6,789 bases of DNA from NCBI GenBank assembly GCA_030668905.1, contig DAOVEQ010000058.1, forward strand, positions 1 to 6,789, given 5' to 3'. Below, piece after piece: positions 4,148 through 6,789 of this stretch (the stretch's first letter is position 1; every line of letters starts with the position of its first letter). The translations under genes and the position numbers were made by a program. The notes under the pieces are model-generated. The model was given only the letters and a program-made list of their open reading frames with translations, was not told the DNA's origin and searched no databases. The stretch comes from Thermococci archaeon (lineage in GTDB: Archaea; Methanobacteriota_B; Thermococci; Methanofastidiosales; B48-G16).

Positions 4148-6789
4148 CTACTCCTCTTCTTCAAGTATCCTTGAGAGCTGATCCAGTAACTCCCCCACCT
4201 TCTCGGTCTCTTCTCCGTAACCAGACCAGTTGCCCTCTTTGAGGTACTCCTGAGCTTTATTATAATGCTCTAAAGCTTCTTCTACCAGCTCCTTTGCCGT
4301 TTTAGATACTGTCTCTTCCTCTCCCGGGAAAAAAACTCCCTCGACTAATTGCTGTAAAGATTCCTTGAGATCCCCTCCCATAACAACCTTTTCGCCGTAA
4401 GACGTTACCACCCTCCTTAGTTCTGGTATCTCTGACTCCTCTGCACTTATGAATATTGGTTCGGTATAAAGTATCGAGTTTCCTATAAGGACAACAAGGA
4501 GATTCCCTCTTATGACCGTCGAGCCGCTCTGTCCCCAGAGAGTCAGCTGTTCCGAGATATCTGGATCCTGATCGATCCTCGCCTCTATCTGTTTTGGTCC
4601 GTAAATAAGCTTACCTTTGGAAAACTCGTAGTGCTGCAGCTCTCCATAATAAGACTCATCACATCTTGCAGCGATCCACGCTATCATATTCTCCCTGTCT
4701 AGGGGTGTAAAGGGCTGTATCAGCACATACTCCAGTTCCTCTCCCTCTGGAAGCTTTGTGAGTAGATAATACGGCTCCATCTTTATGCTGGACCCCCTGT
4801 AAAGTTCACTTGGGATATCCCATGCATCCTCTTTATTATAGAAAGTCTCAGGGTTTGTCATGTGATATGTTCTGTACATCTCCATCTGTACCTTGAAGAA
4901 GTCCTTTGGATATCTTATATGCTTCCTCAGTTCTTCCGGCATCTCTTCATACGGTTTAAAGAGCTCAGGGAAGATCTTTGAGTAGGTCTTCACTATGGGC
5001 TCTTCTTCTATCATGTAAAAGTCCACTGAACCTTCATAAGCATCTACAACCACCTTTACAGAGTTTCTCATATAATTTATCCCATAAAATCCGGGCCCTC
5101 TGTAGACATCTGAGTAGGGGAATGTCCTGGCAGTTGTATAGGCATCTATTATCCAGAATACATTTCCATTATAGATTACGGGGTAGGGATCGCTGTCATA
5201 AGATAGGAACGGAGCTATCTTTTTTGCTCTTTCTTTTATGCTCCTATTATACATTAACCTACTGTCGTTAGTTATATAATCGCTCAAAAAGAACTTAGCT
5301 TCTCTGAATTTTAATAAATATGCCATTTTTTTGATAAATGAGTTTAATTTTATTCCTCCACTTCCGCTGTAATTTGTAAATACATTTTGTCCTCCCTGAG
5401 GGTAGTCAAACTCATCCTTATCTGAGTTCACTATTTTATACTCTTTGGTCAGCTCTCCATAGTATATTCTTGGATTTTTGATCTCAAACTCTCCCTGAGG
5501 CGGAATGTCCTTCAGGACAAGTTCCGGCTGTCCATCGGAAGTTTTTTCACTAACAGGATTCATCACCATCCCAAATCCATGTGTATAGACAAGGCGTTCA
5601 TTCACCCATGTTTGTGCCTCACGTGGGAGTCTCTCAATATTTATCTCTCTCGTGGAGATCATATACTGTCTGTAATCTCCATTAATATGGTATCTATCCG
5701 TATCAACATCATTGAAGGTGTAATATGTTCTGATCTGCTGCAGCTGCTTATATATTTGCTCTAAAGCCCTTCGATCCCAGATCCTTATATTTGCAATTAC
5801 CTCTTCATTACTCTCCAGCTCTGATTTAGTCAGACTCGTGGAAACCTCGAAAGGACTTTCCTGAACATTCGATAATCCAAATGCTTCCCTTGTATGCTTT
5901 ATGTTGTTCTCGAGATATGTTTTCTCCATCTGAAGCTCGTTTGGCTCAACTTTTACCTTCTGGTAAAACCCGGGTACAACTGCACTGGCCAAAAAGAAGA
6001 TTACTATAACTCCTACACCGACCAATGGAAGTCTGATATCCTTGAGTTTGATATTGGCAATCAAAATTACAGCGGTTATCGCCGAGAGCGCAGTGAGTAT
6101 AAGTAGTATTGGAAGTTTTATATGTACATCTGTGTACCCTGGTCCTGCCACTACTCCCTGGGTCGAGAAAAGAAGTTCATATCTACCTAGGAAGAAGCCA
6201 AATGATATCGTACCCAGCAACAGTGAGAGCAGTACCGAAATATGTACCAATATCTTTGTTGGGATACTGCCCAGTATATCTCCCCCAAAATCAAAACCTC
6301 CTCCGGAATCAGAGTCCCACTCCTTTTCGGAATCGAAATCTCGTCTTCTTTTCGGCATTGCTATAAGCCCGATTCCAAAGACTCTAAAGACATAGATTAT
6401 TCCAACGATTATTATGGCAATAAATATAAGTTCCAGTATTGTACTCTTGATCAAGTTCAGAAATGGAAGCTGAAATATATAAAAACCCGCATCCTTGGAT
6501 AATATAGGTTCTTTTATTCCGAATGGTGTCTTGTTAAGATATAATAGTATAATCTGCCAGTTTCCGCTAAATAATAACGCAAAGAAAAAAGATACTACTG
6601 CAGTTCCCAGCAAAAATATCGATTCGCTTATCTCTTCATACTGAATTCCCTTAGAGGAGAGTATACTATCCGAGGCCTTCTTGGCAAATCTCACATTAAT
6701 GTACAGAAACACAAAGGCTAAAAGAAACCCGATCAGTATGGTCAGTATTTTCCATTTCAGGATGGTGAGGAATACTGAAGAATATCCAA
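4148..6789 (-). CDS. UPF0182 (COG1615) integral membrane protein, 5' end outside window
   Basis: A conserved membrane protein family without an established function, well known in actinobacteria, cyanobacteria and clostridia and patchy in archaea. The frame has no stop between base 6789 and TAG at 4150..4148, giving 879 visible codons; the GTG at 6712 is internal, because the upstream codons (starting GYSSVF and followed by a membrane helix) belong to the family's conserved N-terminus. Probably only a first helix and part of a loop, some tens of residues, are missing. Numbering from 6712, further helices lie at about 32-50, 91-117, 153-176, 199-221 and 229-249, followed by a large extracytoplasmic part. 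Family blocks seen: DAGFYIFQLPF (74-84), PGYTDVHIKLP (191-201), EPNEL (256-260), ANIRIWDRRAL (307-317), FNDVDTDRY (333-341), ETFYN (622-626), YGELQHYEF (689-697), YGPKQIEARIDQDP (704-717) and IRGNLLV (734-740). The C-terminus is an acidic helical tail. Residues 121-144, between helices, are basic, then acidic and glycine-rich (SDSGGGFDFGG), possibly a lineage-specific loop. The 56-nt gap and promoter before ipk suggest a separate transcript. Confidence 0.93.
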   Translation of the reverse strand, partial: GYSSVFLTILKWKILTILIGFLLAFVFLYINVRFAKKASDSILSSKGIQYEEISESIFLLGTAVVSFFFALLFSGNWQIILLYLNKTPFGIKEPILSKDAGFYIFQLPFLNLIKSTILELIFIAIIIVGIIYVFRVFGIGLIAMPKRRRDFDSEKEWDSDSGGGFDFGGDILGSIPTKILVHISVLLSLLLGTISFGFFLGRYELLFSTQGVVAGPGYTDVHIKLPILLILTALSAITAVILIANIKLKDIRLPLVGVGVIVIFFLASAVVPGFYQKVKVEPNELQMEKTYLENNIKHTREAFGLSNVQESPFEVSTSLTKSELESNEEVIANIRIWDRRALEQIYKQLQQIRTYYTFNDVDTDRYHINGDYRQYMISTREINIERLPREAQTWVNERLVYTHGFGMVMNPVSEKTSDGQPELVLKDIPPQGEFEIKNPRIYYGELTKEYKIVNSDKDEFDYPQGGQNVFTNYSGSGGIKLNSFIKKMAYLLKFREAKFFLSDYITNDSRLMYNRSIKERAKKIAPFLSYDSDPYPVIYNGNVFWIIDAYTTARTFPYSDVYRGPGFYGINYMRNSVKVVVDAYEGSVDFYMIEEEPIVKTYSKIFPELFKPYEEMPEELRKHIRYPKDFFKVQMEMYRTYHMTNPETFYNKEDAWDIPSELYRGSSIKMEPYYLLTKLPEGEELEYVLIQPFTPLDRENMIAWIAARCDESYYGELQHYEFSKGKLIYGPKQIEARIDQDPDISEQLTLWGQSGSTVIRGNLLVVLIGNSILYTEPIFISAEESEIPELRRVVTSYGEKVVMGGDLKESLQQLVEGVFFPGEEETVSKTAKELVEEALEHYNKAQEYLKEGNWSGYGEETEKVGELLDQLSRILEEEE

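Noticed and set aside
4148..6712. GTG at 6712 as the start of the UPF0182 gene
   Set aside because: The frame stays open to the window edge and the upstream codons encode GYSSVF and a membrane helix that belong to the family, so the real start is outside the window.

Overview
The window reads as archaeal chromosome with a fairly low GC content. The evidence is an archaeal-type glutamyl-tRNA synthetase, an isopentenyl phosphate kinase of the archaeal mevalonate route, a secreted S-layer-type protein, TATA boxes with a purine-rich BRE-like element, and Shine-Dalgarno sequences of the form GGTGAT that match the archaeal 16S 3' end. The S-layer protein resembles the methanococcal S-layer family, which also occurs in several uncultured euryarchaeal and DPANN lineages. 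I cannot place the organism more precisely than 'archaeon, probably euryarchaeal or a related uncultured lineage'.

All five genes lie on the minus strand, so in transcription order the window runs from right to left. (1) At the right edge is a nearly complete UPF0182 (COG1615) integral membrane protein, open at its 5' end. (2) After a 56-nt gap with a TATA box comes isopentenyl phosphate kinase. (3) Its stop codon overlaps the start of gltX in an ATGA junction, so the two are probably one translationally coupled unit. (4) A 75-nt gap follows, holding a TATA box inside a perfect 7-bp dyad, an SD-led five-codon mini-ORF, and then a 230-aa soluble acidic protein that I do not recognise. (5) A 178-nt regulatory region with several TATA boxes and two copies of a TATTGmTCATCA motif precedes an S-layer protein that runs off the left edge.

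Functionally the window combines membrane-lipid precursor synthesis (IPK makes IPP for archaeal ether lipids), charging of tRNA-Glu (and, in archaea generally, tRNA-Gln before GatDE amidation), and two cell-envelope proteins. IPK and gltX are neighbours in mevalonate gene clusters of some methanogens, so the pairing is a compact form of a known arrangement. There is no mobile element, CRISPR array, tRNA or rRNA. The least explained parts are the 230-aa protein with its odd translation start and the motif pair in front of the S-layer gene. No stretch over 300 bases lacks a gene.
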